Part shown: in pieces, positions 55,311 to 64,000 of the stretch
Layout of the letters: the number at the start of each line of letters is the position of its first letter
Position numbering within the stretch: the stretch's first letter is position 1
Assembly (NCBI RefSeq): GCF_003402535.2
Contig: NZ_AP025172.1
Span: 744,001 to 808,000 of the forward strand
Origin: Cupriavidus sp. P-10
GTDB lineage: Bacteria > Pseudomonadota > Gammaproteobacteria > Burkholderiales > Burkholderiaceae
DNA length: 64,000 bases
Direction: 5' to 3'
Program-made: the position numbers and the translations under genes
The notes under the pieces: model-generated
Seen by the model: the letters and a program-made list of their open reading frames with translations, nothing else
Told to the model about the DNA's origin: nothing
Databases searched by the model: none

Positions 55311-55979
55311 CTAGACGCGCTGAACGCTAATGCCGCCGGCCAGCACGCCGACCATACGCTTAAATGTGCGGGACAAATGAGCGGAGTCCGCGAAGCCCCC
55401 GGCATGTGAAGCTTCGGTCAAGTTGTTGCCGGCAGCATATGACGCGATGGCAAGTTCGAGACGCAGCCAGAGTACGTAAGGCCGGAACCGGATGCCTGTT
55501 TCCTGTAGGAACAAATGGCGGAAGCGCTCGGGAGAGAGATGGACGGCATCCGCGATCTCGGGCATCGTGACCGCCTCGCCGATCCGTTCGCGCAGCACTT
55601 CAATGGCGCGCTCGATCCGCTTTTCGAGCTGCTTGGACGGCAAGGCCTGGTCCAAGGTAAGCCTTGCGATCACTGCGCGAGCGAGGGCGCTGAGGTCTCC
55701 GTCAGTGGCGTTTGCGTCATAGGCGGCGGCGATCGCCGCCGCCTGATCGGCGAAGGTGTCAGGGGCCAGCGATGCGATCCCTGTACTGAAGCGTTCCCTC
55801 AGAATCCGTCCTTCGCGCGATTCGGGTTCGGTGAAAATGAGCGCAACGAGCTCGCTGCGTGAGGTATGGGCCTGCAACGCCGTGTATGCCGCTGCCCATT
55901 TCGACTTTGCCCCCGTTCCGAGCGCCTGAACGTCGACAGCCGCCTGAGGTGCCGACGCGCCGCCGCTACCACGACGCAC
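55311..55979 (-). pseudogene. AraC-family regulator, N-terminus replaced
   Basis: Residues from about 38 onward look like a genuine AraC-family protein: RSELVALIFTEPESREGRIL, and the two helix-turn-helix motifs in AVTMPEIADAVHLSPERFRH and NLTEASHAGGFADSAHLSRT. The first 37 residues are antisense to a sequence shared with 11.9-12.0 kb (plus strand WACNAVYAAAHFDF), so the original N-terminus was lost at about 55865. The DNA-binding half may still be made from an internal start. It could control the adjacent metallothionein-like gene, but nothing proves it. Confidence 0.7.
55866..55935 (+). repeat. Segment shared with 11.95-12.02 kb
   Basis: TGCAACGCCGTGTATGCCGC and CCATTTCGACTTTG match TGCAACGCCATGTATGCCGC and CCATTTCAACTTTG at 11.95 kb. 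Both read as WACNA(V/M)YAAAHF(D/N)F on the plus strand. Confidence 0.7.
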
Positions 55980-56537
55980 TGCGCGTTCAGCAGTTTCAGT
56001 TCTGGCGACGGCGCTATAAGCACAACGTTATCGTTCGCTATCGCCAGGCCCTGGCCGGGCCGGCGTCAGTGCATTTTGGCCCCCCCCCCCAGCCGCTCAC
56101 CTTTGCTTGCGAGTCCGGCAGGGAAAGCGACAGCAGCAGCCAGACTCGGCCGTTCCTTGATGCGCAGGTGGCCGACTGCTTTGGCCGAGGGAGAGCTGAT
56201 TGCCAGCCTCCCCCTGGATGACCGCTCCTCGCACCTCACCGGCCGGAGAGGGCTGGATGAGAAGAAGTTGAGTGGCAAAGCCGCCCCATCCTGATCAGGC
56301 CGAGCGCTCGTGTAGCTCGTTCTTATTGATGCTTTCGCGCAGGCTCATGGTGATCAATCCTCGATCGTTCATGGCGCGCTCCGGTTCCGGCTCAGGCGCT
56401 ACCAGTATAGAGAGTCGGTCATCTGATCCTGGATCCACCCGATCGCCTCCGCCCGCTCATTGGTGGCTGTCATTGCTGTCGTTGCTATCGCTTCCGTCAT
56501 CCGGATTCAGGGTTCTAGTTGGCGCCCCCTGCTTATT
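55936..56537. other. Intergenic with repeat copy D
   Basis: About 600 bases between the AraC fragment and the IS3-family element, holding repeat copy D and a 9-C tract near 56088. No gene supported. Confidence 0.5.
56018..56160 (+). repeat. Dispersed repeat, copy D
   Basis: AAGCACAACGTTATCGTTCG, then CTATCGCCAGGCCCTGGCC, and about 100 bases later GCGAGTCCGGCAGGGAAAGC with GACAGCAGCAGCC. In frame it reads RRRYKHNVIVRYRQALAG, preceded by YHDALRVQQFQFW, which looks like part of a protein. Confidence 0.55.
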
Positions 56538-56545
56538 TGTAGTGG

Positions 56546-57723
<1,178 letters not shown>

Positions 57724-57877
57724 CTATCTTTTTTCCTCGTCGATTCCGGATTGTCCTCCTATCGACCTGTCCGAGGAAATTAGACCACCACAATTGTCCT
57801 GCTGTTCGCCATTGCGATAGCGCCCCTTCCACCACTTCGCCGAAGCTCGAAACTCCAAATTCTTCAAGGCAATCAAT

Positions 57878-58384
57878 TCAGAGGAGAACAGGCTTGTCGC
57901 TTAGCTCGTTGAGTTTGTTAGGCTGACAAGGAAAATGCTGCTCCAGATGCTGGCTGATGGCCTGGATGCCGGTAATGACACCGCGTCGATACTGTCTGCC
58001 TCGGAACGATGCTTCCATTGCTCTGCAGATGGTATCCCATTCGGGATCGCCGACCTTCGCATGGATGCCACGGTCGGCAACAATTTCGACGCTCCGGTCT
58101 GCTAGCAACAGGTAAATCAGGACGCCATTGTTGTGTTCCGTATCCCAGACGCGCGTCTGCGAGAAGACCTCAAGAGCGCGCTCACGTGCCGACAACCCCT
58201 GGAAAAGGCTCGCCAGACTCAGTGCGCCCTCCACAACAAAGCAAAGCTGCCCGATATGGTTGGTTTCGCTCGTTGCAATGGCTTGTTCGACGGTCGTCAG
58301 TACATCCTGTGGGAAGGCACGCCCGACCCGCCAGTGCGTCATCAGCAGATGCCTTGCGATTCGCTTGACGTTTTCCATCACCAT
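57878..58384 (-). CDS. TPM-domain protein without signal peptide
   Basis: A 168-aa protein of the TPM family: VEQAIATSETNHIGQLCFVV, RALEVFSQTRVWDTEHNNGV, LIYLLLADRSVEIVADRGIH and EWDTICRAMEASFRGRQYRR. The family includes a lumenal phosphatase domain whose bacterial role is unclear. It starts at ATG 58384, overlapping the preceding gene by 7 bases; ATG 58378 is also possible. It forms an operon with the membrane TPM protein and the broken lemA. Confidence 0.88.
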   Translation of the reverse strand: MVMENVKRIARHLLMTHWRVGRAFPQDVLTTVEQAIATSETNHIGQLCFVVEGALSLASLFQGLSARERALEVFSQTRVWDTEHNNGVLIYLLLADRSVEIVADRGIHAKVGDPEWDTICRAMEASFRGRQYRRGVITGIQAISQHLEQHFPCQPNKLNELSDKPVLL

Positions 58385-59223
58385 TTGCCCGAGGCGCCAC
58401 CGCCGCCAAATCCACCGCCACCACCGCCGTACCCTCCCCGTCCGGACCCGCTACCGAAACCGCCACGACCGCCAATGCCTCTCCAGCCCATATGTGATCC
58501 GCCGAACAGGGTAAAGACGAGCGCGATAGCGCCTGCCATAATCCCGACTGCAAGGGCACCAGATAACAACCAACCGATGATGCCGACTGCGCCGCCAGCG
58601 GCCACGGCCCCCGGGCCTCGACCCAGGAACGAGCGCAGTAGCCCGCCTAGTACCACCGTGAGCACAAGAATGACCGGCATGAGTTGGCGCACGGGGTCGC
58701 GCTCACCTCTTTCTCGCCGTGGAGGTGGCAAGGGCTCCCCATTGACAACACCCATTATGCGTTCTACACCGACTGTCACACCGGCATAGAAATCGCCTTG
58801 CCTGAATCGAGGAACGATGTCGTCGCTGATGATGCGTTTGCTCATGGCATCGGTCAGGACGCCTTCGAGACCGTAGCCGACCTCGATACGCATCGCTCGG
58901 TCGTCCTTCGCGATGATGAGCAGGGCTCCGTCATCCGCTCCTTTGCGCCCAAGTTTCCATTTCTCAGCCACGCGGATGGAGTATTGCTCAATGGCTTCGG
59001 GCTGCGTGGTGGGGACCAAGAGAACAGCAACCTGACTGCCTTTTTCGGCTTCAAAGGCCTGCAGCCTCTGCTCCAGCGCCGCTCGCTGCTCGCTGGTGAG
59101 AGTGCCGGTCAGGTCAGTCACACGTGCTGTCAGCGAAGGAACGGCGACATCCGCAGTGGCCCCCACAGATACACAGGCCAGAAGGATAAGAAGCAACCCT
59201 CTTACGGACAAATGCCACTTCAC
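58378..59223 (-). CDS. YgcG-type TPM-domain membrane protein
   Basis: A 281-aa protein with a signal peptide (GLLLILLACVSVGATA), a periplasmic TPM domain (residues about 30-160: RVTDLTGTLTSEQRAALEQR, KWKLGRKGADDGALLIIAKD, RAMRIEVGYGLEGVLTDAMS), two membrane helices (about 185-250) and a Gly-rich tail (GRGGFGSGSGRGGYGG). This is the standard YgcG layout. Its start overlaps the lemA stop as ATGA. LemA plus two TPM proteins is the usual operon, thought to act in envelope maintenance. Confidence 0.92.
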   Translation of the reverse strand: MKWHLSVRGLLLILLACVSVGATADVAVPSLTARVTDLTGTLTSEQRAALEQRLQAFEAEKGSQVAVLLVPTTQPEAIEQYSIRVAEKWKLGRKGADDGALLIIAKDDRAMRIEVGYGLEGVLTDAMSKRIISDDIVPRFRQGDFYAGVTVGVERIMGVVNGEPLPPPRRERGERDPVRQLMPVILVLTVVLGGLLRSFLGRGPGAVAAGGAVGIIGWLLSGALAVGIMAGAIALVFTLFGGSHMGWRGIGGRGGFGSGSGRGGYGGGGGGFGGGGASGKW

Positions 59224-59660
59224 TTGGCACTCCCAGGCGCGCTTGCCGGCGCGGCACCGAATTCAACTCTTGGCGGCTTGGCAATAGTCGATTCGCTAGC
59301 TACCGTGAAATTTGGCTTCTCCTTGTAACCAAGGGCCATTGCTGTCAGGTTTGAGGGAAACGACCGAACAGTTACGTTGTAAGCCTGCACCGATTGAATA
59401 TATCGATTTCTCGCGACAGCTATCCGATTCTCTGTGCCCTCTAGTTGGGACTGGAGGTCCCTGAATCCCGCGTCGGCTTTCAGTTGGGGGGAGCGGTTTT
59501 GAAAGCTGTGACGGAGGCGCGAGTGCGTGTTGGTGCCATCCAGGTCACTCCCGAGACTCTGAACGATCCGAAGGCAGTTGCCCAATTCCAGGCCGCTCAG
59601 CAGCAGTTGTCGGGGACCTTGCTAGGCTCCTGGTGGTCTCTTAGAACTATCCACACCCTG
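59220..59660. pseudogene. lemA: LemA gene with inverted middle, N-terminus missing
   Basis: The C-terminal half is on the minus strand (about 59480 to 59220): SPQLKADAGFRDLQSQLEGT, ENRIAVARNRYIQSVQAYNV and so on. The preceding part of the same protein lies on the plus strand at 59503-59650: AVTEARVRVGAIQVTPETLN, DPKAVAQFQAAQQQLSGT and, one frame over, RLLVVS-stop-NYP. In an intact gene NYP would join QLKADA. The N-terminal signal and first helix were not found. The gene was broken by an inversion with one breakpoint near 59490. Confidence 0.82.
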
Positions 59661-59663
59661 TGA

Positions 59664-60033
59664 GGCTGACTGCGATCAACGACGTAAAAAGCCAACCATA
59701 CTTTGCACACAAGACACCTCCGTTCTGATGCAGCCTCCAAACGGCAGCCGTACAGCCTAATAACTCGCCTCAAAGCCAGCCCGAAAATGCCGCACCGCCG
59801 TCGAAGTTCGGTTCGCCATTTATCGTAGGCGGCGTCGACGGCCACTCTCTTGATTTGCCTCAAGGCCGACGGGGTCGGGCGCTGCAAATCGGCGTGCGCG
59901 CTCTCGCTTAGCCTTCCGTTCACGTGCACCAATGAGCATAAATTCGAGATTTTCGCCGAAAGCAAGTGCTTGGCAGCTTGTTCGAAATCGATGCCTAGAA
60001 TGTCTGCATGCCGACCGCATGCAGGAGGTTGTG
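59664..60033. other. Intergenic, promoter region of the SAM synthetase gene
   Basis: About 370 bases. A 160-aa minus-strand frame crosses it but has no family and overlaps the plus-strand gene. No gene is assigned. Confidence 0.45.
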
Positions 60034-61218
60034 ATGCCCGCCACGGAAAAAATTGCGTTGGCCATTGCCAGCGTGCCATCGCGGTCGAGAGAGCAAACCG
60101 AGATGTGCGAGCACAAAGGCATCGGACATCCGGACAGCCTCTGTGACGGGGCTGTCGAAGCTGCAGCTCGCGCGTTGTGTCGTGCCTACCTTGAGGCCTA
60201 TGGAGCAGTCCAGCACTTCAATCTAGACAAGGCGCTGCTTATCGGCGGAGTGAGCGCACCAAAGTTTGGCGGGGGAAAAGTGCTGCGCCCAATGCGATTG
60301 TTGGTGTCCGGCCCGGTTACTGAACTTCCGTCGGCCAACGCCGAGCAAGTTGTCGAGCAAGCTATTCGGGAGTACCTGGCAACGTGCTTGGGTGGTGTCG
60401 GCAATGACATACGCATTGAGCCAATTTTGCGACCGTCAGCTCCAAACCTCCGGCGGGTGACTGAGTCCGCGTCTCTTCCCCTGTCTAATGACACATCCTT
60501 TGGCGTTGGCTATGCGCCACACTCCTCGCTTGAAAGAGCGGTGCTCTTGGCTGCACACCTTCTGCGCTCGCTCGCCAATAGCAGAAAGTTTGAGGCAGCG
60601 GGACTCGATTACAAGGTGATGGGGAGTCGCCTGGACGAGCATCAGCGCCTCACCATTGCACTGGCGTTTGTGGATCGATGCGTGCGCGGCGTCCCTGAGT
60701 ATTTCACGCACAAGGAGGAGATTGGGTCGCATCTAGCCGCGCACATCGGCATTGAGTCTGAGATTGTCATCAATACTCTGGATAATCGAGATGCTGTCGA
60801 CGAAAGCGGGATTTACCTGACCGTCACCGGCTTAAGCGCTGAGCATGGGGATGACGGCCAGGTCGGACGTGGGAACCGAGTCAACGGCCTGATAACACCC
60901 TATCGGCCAATGTCTCTGGAGGCGGCAGCGGGAAAGAACCCGGCGTCACATGTCGGCAAGCTCTACAACGTGCTCGCCCACCGGTTGGCCGCGCAGATCC
61001 ATGCAAGCATTGATGGCGCGGATGAAGTTGTCGTCCGGCTTCTCTCTGGAATTGGACGTCCCATCGACCAGCCCCAACTGGTTGCCGTCGATATCGTGGC
61101 CGAGCATACCCTTTCCCCCGCTCAGGAGCACCAGATTCGTGAACTCGCCACGCAACGGCTTGCCGAGCTCCCTGCCTTGGTCGATGAGCTAGTCCACGGC
61201 ACGGTAACGGTCTTCTAG
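60034..61218 (+). CDS. Archaeal-type S-adenosylmethionine synthetase
   Basis: Makes S-adenosylmethionine from ATP and methionine. A 394-aa protein of the archaeal-type family (PF01941), unrelated in sequence to ordinary MetK. Start ATG 60034 has AGGAGG 6-11 bases upstream. Signatures: EHKGIGHPDSLCDGAVEA near residue 25-45, GGKVLRPMRLLVSGPV, LPLSNDTSFGVGYAPHSSLE and DYKVMGSRLDEHQRL. Archaeal-type MATs are sporadic in bacteria and usually on mobile or metal-resistance regions; here a copper ATPase gene follows after 246 bases. It is most likely an acquired second SAM synthetase. Confidence 0.9.
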   Translation: MPATEKIALAIASVPSRSREQTEMCEHKGIGHPDSLCDGAVEAAARALCRAYLEAYGAVQHFNLDKALLIGGVSAPKFGGGKVLRPMRLLVSGPVTELPSANAEQVVEQAIREYLATCLGGVGNDIRIEPILRPSAPNLRRVTESASLPLSNDTSFGVGYAPHSSLERAVLLAAHLLRSLANSRKFEAAGLDYKVMGSRLDEHQRLTIALAFVDRCVRGVPEYFTHKEEIGSHLAAHIGIESEIVINTLDNRDAVDESGIYLTVTGLSAEHGDDGQVGRGNRVNGLITPYRPMSLEAAAGKNPASHVGKLYNVLAHRLAAQIHASIDGADEVVVRLLSGIGRPIDQPQLVAVDIVAEHTLSPAQEHQIRELATQRLAELPALVDELVHGTVTVF

Positions 61219-61367
61219 GTCCCCGATCTCGGGCCGCAGGAAGCTACGCGGCGCCTCGCCAGATTCACCGCTGGCCAGCAACATGCGCTCACCTAGCGGC
61301 TGCGTGTGCCGTTCTAAGTTCATTCCAAAGCCGACGCCCACAGCGCCGTTAGCGGGCTGTGGAGTAC

Positions 61368-61381
61368 TTGACTTACATCAA
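61368..61381. promoter_or_regulatory. FNR/Anr-type site upstream of the copper ATPase
   Basis: TTGACTTACATCAA matches the consensus TTGAT-N4-ATCAA at nine of ten positions. It lies 84 bases before the ATPase start codon, consistent with oxygen-responsive activation. Not proven. Confidence 0.5.
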
Positions 61382-61464
61382 GGAGCAAATCGCTTGGTCG
61401 CGCACCATAACAAGAGAAATTGCCAGCTGCAGGTCCTCCTAATCGCCCCAAATGAGAGGATGGA

Positions 61465-63939
61465 ATGCCGACCAGGTCTGCTACCCCATTTGCCGGGAAT
61501 AACGGAGCTACCGACGCCCAGACAGTCCCAATGACGACCGAGGACCCGGTTGCCTCCACGCAACTCGTACGTGACCCCGTTTGTGGCATGGAGATTCCTC
61601 CACAGGAGGCCACTGCCAGCACGGAAGTTGACCAGAGGCGGTATTGGTTCTGCTCTCCGCACTGTGAACGGGCCTTCCTCGCCAACCCGGCGAAATATAT
61701 CCCTCATCCCGTTGATGCACGCAGTTCATCCGAACCCTCGGGTAGTGCTAAGTCACCGGTCAGCACTCCTACACCTACGGCGGCAACGTCCGCGCTTGCG
61801 TCCAGCGCCGCCAAGCAACTCGCCAAGGACCCCATCTGTGGAATGATGGTGGACAAGGCTACGGCCCTGTCTGCCGAGCGTGGCAACCGCAAGTATTATT
61901 TCTGCAGCGAAAGCTGCCTTCGGACCTTCGAGTCGCCAGAGAGCGAGTTGAAAGCCATGAAGACGCGCGTGACGATTGCCCTCACGGGCGTCCTCGCGCT
62001 GGCGGTGCTGCGGGCCGGAGCTTTCCTGGCGTTGGCGGCTGGCGCAACCCTCCTGACATGGGCGCCAATTCCGGCCTTGCCGTGGTTCACCTGGGGGATG
62101 TGGCTATTTCTCCTCGTCACGCCAGTGCAGTTCGTTGGCGGCTGGAGCTTCTACAAGGGGGCGTGGAACGCCGTCCAAACGCGCAACATCAACATGGACT
62201 TTCTCATCGCCCTGGGGACGTCCGTCGCGTACTTCTATAGCGTGGTAGTTCTGTTCTTCCCGACCTGGCTGCCGGTAGAGGTTGAGGAGCGGGATGTCTA
62301 CTTCGAGGTGTCGGCAGTAATCATTGCCTTCGTGCTACTGGGCAAGTACATGGAGGAAATTATCAAGAAGAAATCGTCGGCCGCAGTACGGCGATTGCTC
62401 GACCTACGCCCCGCCCTCGCGCATGTACTGCGTGATGGGAAGGAAGTGGAAATCCCGGCGGAGAGCATCATGGTGGGCGAAGCGGTCGTCGTGCGCCCGG
62501 GGGAAAAGATTCCTACCGACGGCAAGATTATCGAGGGTGAGACCAGCGTTGACGAATCGATGCTGACCGGTGAGTCAATGCCCGTTGAGAAGAAACCAGG
62601 TACGGCAGTCATCGGCGGCACCCTCAATCGCAGCGGGGCCTTCACCTTCCAGGCCACAAAAATCGGCGCCGACACCGCGCTGGCGCAGATAATCAGGATG
62701 GTCGAGGACGCTCAGGCCAGTACTGCGCAGATTCAGCGGATTGCCGACCAGGTCACCGGATACTTTGTGCCGGCCGTTGTCTCGGTGGCCGTGCTGGCGC
62801 TGGTTGGATGGTCGGTAGCAGGTCACTTCCCCCATGGGCTCCTCGCGTTTGTGGCGGTGCTGATCATTTCGTGTCCGTGCGCTCTAGGTGTTGCAACACC
62901 GGCAGCACTGATGGTCGGTGTCGGCAAGGGCGCAGACAATGGCATTCTGATTCGCGGCGGCGAGGTGCTTGAGCGCGCCGAAAAGCTCACGACGGTCGTC
63001 TTTGACAAGACAGGAACGATTACACGCGGAGAGCCCACCGTCACTGATGTCATCTCGCTGTCGAACCATGAGGAATCAACGCTATTGACCTTGGCTGCTG
63101 CCGTCGAGAGTGGGTCAGAGCATCCGCTGGGCGAAGCCATCGTCCGCGCCGCGCAACATCGCGGCCTGACCATCCCGAAAGCCAACAGTATCGTGGCCCT
63201 GTCAGGCATGGGTATTCAAGGTCAGGTCGACGGTCAGCAGGCCTGGCTAGGCAATCGGCGCCTATTTGCGCGTCAAGGCATCCCGACTGACGCGGCCGAA
63301 CCCCTACTGAGGAAGCTCGAAGCCGATGGCAAAACGGCCATGCTGGTCGGCGCGGGTACACAACTGCTCGGCCTGGTGGCTGTGGCCGACACAGTGAAAC
63401 CCGAAGCGACCGAGGCGGTCGAGGCATTGAAGGCGCGCGCCATCAAGGTTGTGATGCTGAGCGGTGATAACCGTCGTACCGCCGAGGCAATCGGCCGGCA
63501 GGTTGGTATTGAGCACATCATTGCCGAGGTGATGCCAGAAGACAAAGTCGAGACTATTCACGCCTTGCAAGAACAAGGTGAGGTCGTGGCCATGGTGGGA
63601 GACGGCGTCAATGACGCACCGGCGCTTGCTGCAGCGGACATCGGCATTGCCATCGGGTCCGGCTCGGACGTCGCTAAGGAGACTGGCAGCATCATTCTCA
63701 TCCGCGATGACGTGCGTGATGTGGTCGCCTCCATCCAACTGTCACGGGCGACGATGCGCAAAATCAAGCAGAACCTCTTCTGGGCTTTCATTTACAACAC
63801 CATCGGCATCCCGGTGGCAGCCCTCGGACTCCTTAATCCCATCCTGGCGGCCGCAGCGATGGCGTTGTCGTCATTGAGTGTAGTTGCCAACTCGGCGCTC
63901 CTCAAACGTGAACGGCTTGGCTCCGGCGTTGCCGGCTAG
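61465..63939 (+). CDS. YHS-domain copper-type P1B ATPase
   Basis: An 824-aa inner-membrane pump, most likely exporting Cu(I) from the cytoplasm. It starts at ATG 61465 with GAGGATGG upstream. Two YHS metal-binding domains come first (RDPVCGM at 36-42 and KDPICGM at 121-127, each with a later Cys pair WFCSPHC and YFCSESC). The P-type core follows: TGES loop, membrane CPC in [14 protein letters not shown] (about 468), DKTGT phosphorylation site (about 514), [15 protein letters not shown], and the last helices [12 protein letters not shown] and [15 protein letters not shown], diagnostic of P1B-1 copper pumps. No N-terminal HMA domain. This fits the CopF-like type of Cupriavidus. Confidence 0.93.
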   Translation: MPTRSATPFAGNNGATDAQTVPMTTEDPVASTQLVRDPVCGMEIPPQEATASTEVDQRRYWFCSPHCERAFLANPAKYIPHPVDARSSSEPSGSAKSPVSTPTPTAATSALASSAAKQLAKDPICGMMVDKATALSAERGNRKYYFCSESCLRTFESPESELKAMKTRVTIALTGVLALAVLRAGAFLALAAGATLLTWAPIPALPWFTWGMWLFLLVTPVQFVGGWSFYKGAWNAVQTRNINMDFLIALGTSVAYFYSVVVLFFPTWLPVEVEERDVYFEVSAVIIAFVLLGKYMEEIIKKKSSAAVRRLLDLRPALAHVLRDGKEVEIPAESIMVGEAVVVRPGEKIPTDGKIIEGETSVDESMLTGESMPVEKKPGTAVIGGTLNRSGAFTFQATKIGADTALAQIIRMVEDAQASTAQIQRIADQVTGYFVPAVVSVAVLALVGWSVAGHFPHGLLAFVAVLIISCPCALGVATPAALMVGVGKGADNGILIRGGEVLERAEKLTTVVFDKTGTITRGEPTVTDVISLSNHEESTLLTLAAAVESGSEHPLGEAIVRAAQHRGLTIPKANSIVALSGMGIQGQVDGQQAWLGNRRLFARQGIPTDAAEPLLRKLEADGKTAMLVGAGTQLLGLVAVADTVKPEATEAVEALKARAIKVVMLSGDNRRTAEAIGRQVGIEHIIAEVMPEDKVETIHALQEQGEVVAMVGDGVNDAPALAAADIGIAIGSGSDVAKETGSIILIRDDVRDVVASIQLSRATMRKIKQNLFWAFIYNTIGIPVAALGLLNPILAAAAMALSSLSVVANSALLKRERLGSGVAG

Positions 63940-63947
63940 GAGGCGAG

Positions 63948-64000
63948 ATGAAACACGCACTGGCATGGACATGCGCTGCACTCGCGACGCTGCTCGCGGC
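63948..64000 (+). CDS. Start of an exported protein gene (cut by window end)
   Basis: ATG 63948 follows AGGAGGCGAG and lies 8 bases after the ATPase stop. The 17 visible residues (MKHALAWTCAALATLLA) look like a signal peptide. It is probably co-transcribed with the copper ATPase and may encode a periplasmic metal-related protein. The rest lies outside the window. Confidence 0.7.
   Translation, partial: MKHALAWTCAALATLLA

Noticed and set aside
36978..56160. Dispersed GCACAACGTTATCG repeats as integron attC sites
   Set aside because: The core does not fit GTTRRRY/RYYYAAC, no hairpin of attC type forms, and no integron integrase is present.
59597..60079. 160-aa minus-strand frame between lemA and the SAM synthetase
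   Set aside because: It overlaps both the inverted lemA block and the start of the synthetase, has no recognised family and no ribosome binding site.

Overview
The window looks like an accessory region (megaplasmid, chromid or genomic island) of a GC-rich Burkholderiales bacterium, most probably Cupriavidus or Ralstonia. This rests on recognised protein families: a PhaZ-type polyhydroxybutyrate depolymerase, a C-terminal H-NS-like protein, a Lys/Ala-rich histone H1-like protein, a beta-proteobacterial porin, and a YHS-domain copper ATPase. No replication, partition or conjugation gene is visible. About half of the window is intact genes. The rest is insertion sequences and an unusually large set of truncated, frameshifted or internally inverted genes.

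Layout. 1-11 kb: short repeats, an H-NS-family gene, phaZ with a frameshift, an odd tRNA-like gene (CAU anticodon, long variable arm), a histone H1-like gene, a SNF2 helicase/SWIM zinc-finger operon and a UPF0158 gene. 11-17 kb: sparse DNA with small ORFs, a strong terminator that may end a small RNA, an Xre/RES toxin-antitoxin pair and a lipase-like lipoprotein. 17-27.5 kb: a signalling and surface block with a CHASE/PAS/GGDEF/EAL protein, a protein ending in repeated Ala-Tyr-Cys units, a PilZ protein, a broken curlin gene joined to the 3' part of a CheB/CheR-type hybrid kinase, and a PAS-PAS hybrid kinase.

27.5-39.5 kb: a DUF1016 nuclease gene whose parts are reordered and partly inverted; a complete IS4-family element (1472 bp, 9-bp target duplication) that splits a ClpP-like/LprI-like exported protein; small exported proteins; a frameshifted patatin lipoprotein; and a Kelch/Ig-like protein and a nucleobase permease truncated against each other. 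39.5-42.5 kb: a LysR regulator, a porin and a HigB/HigA-like toxin-antitoxin pair with a clear operator palindrome. 42.9-46.7 kb: an IS3-family element interrupted by a three-gene large serine recombinase cassette, then a penicillin acylase remnant. 46.8-53.5 kb: a hemolysin III homologue, ISKra4 nested in an IS1634-family remnant, a second ClpP-like exported protein and a glycine-zipper lipoprotein.

53.8-64 kb: two Hsp20 chaperones, a metallothionein-like protein, a truncated AraC regulator, a complete IS3-family element (1255 bp, ATT duplication), two TPM-domain proteins with a LemA gene whose middle is inverted, an archaeal-type S-adenosylmethionine synthetase and a copper-type P1B ATPase preceded by an FNR-type site. 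The functional themes are c-di-GMP and two-component signalling, metal and protein stress, and envelope proteins. The signals most worth following are the Ala-Tyr-Cys repeat protein, the scrambled DUF1016 and LemA genes, the CAU class-II tRNA and a dispersed repeat found at four sites.
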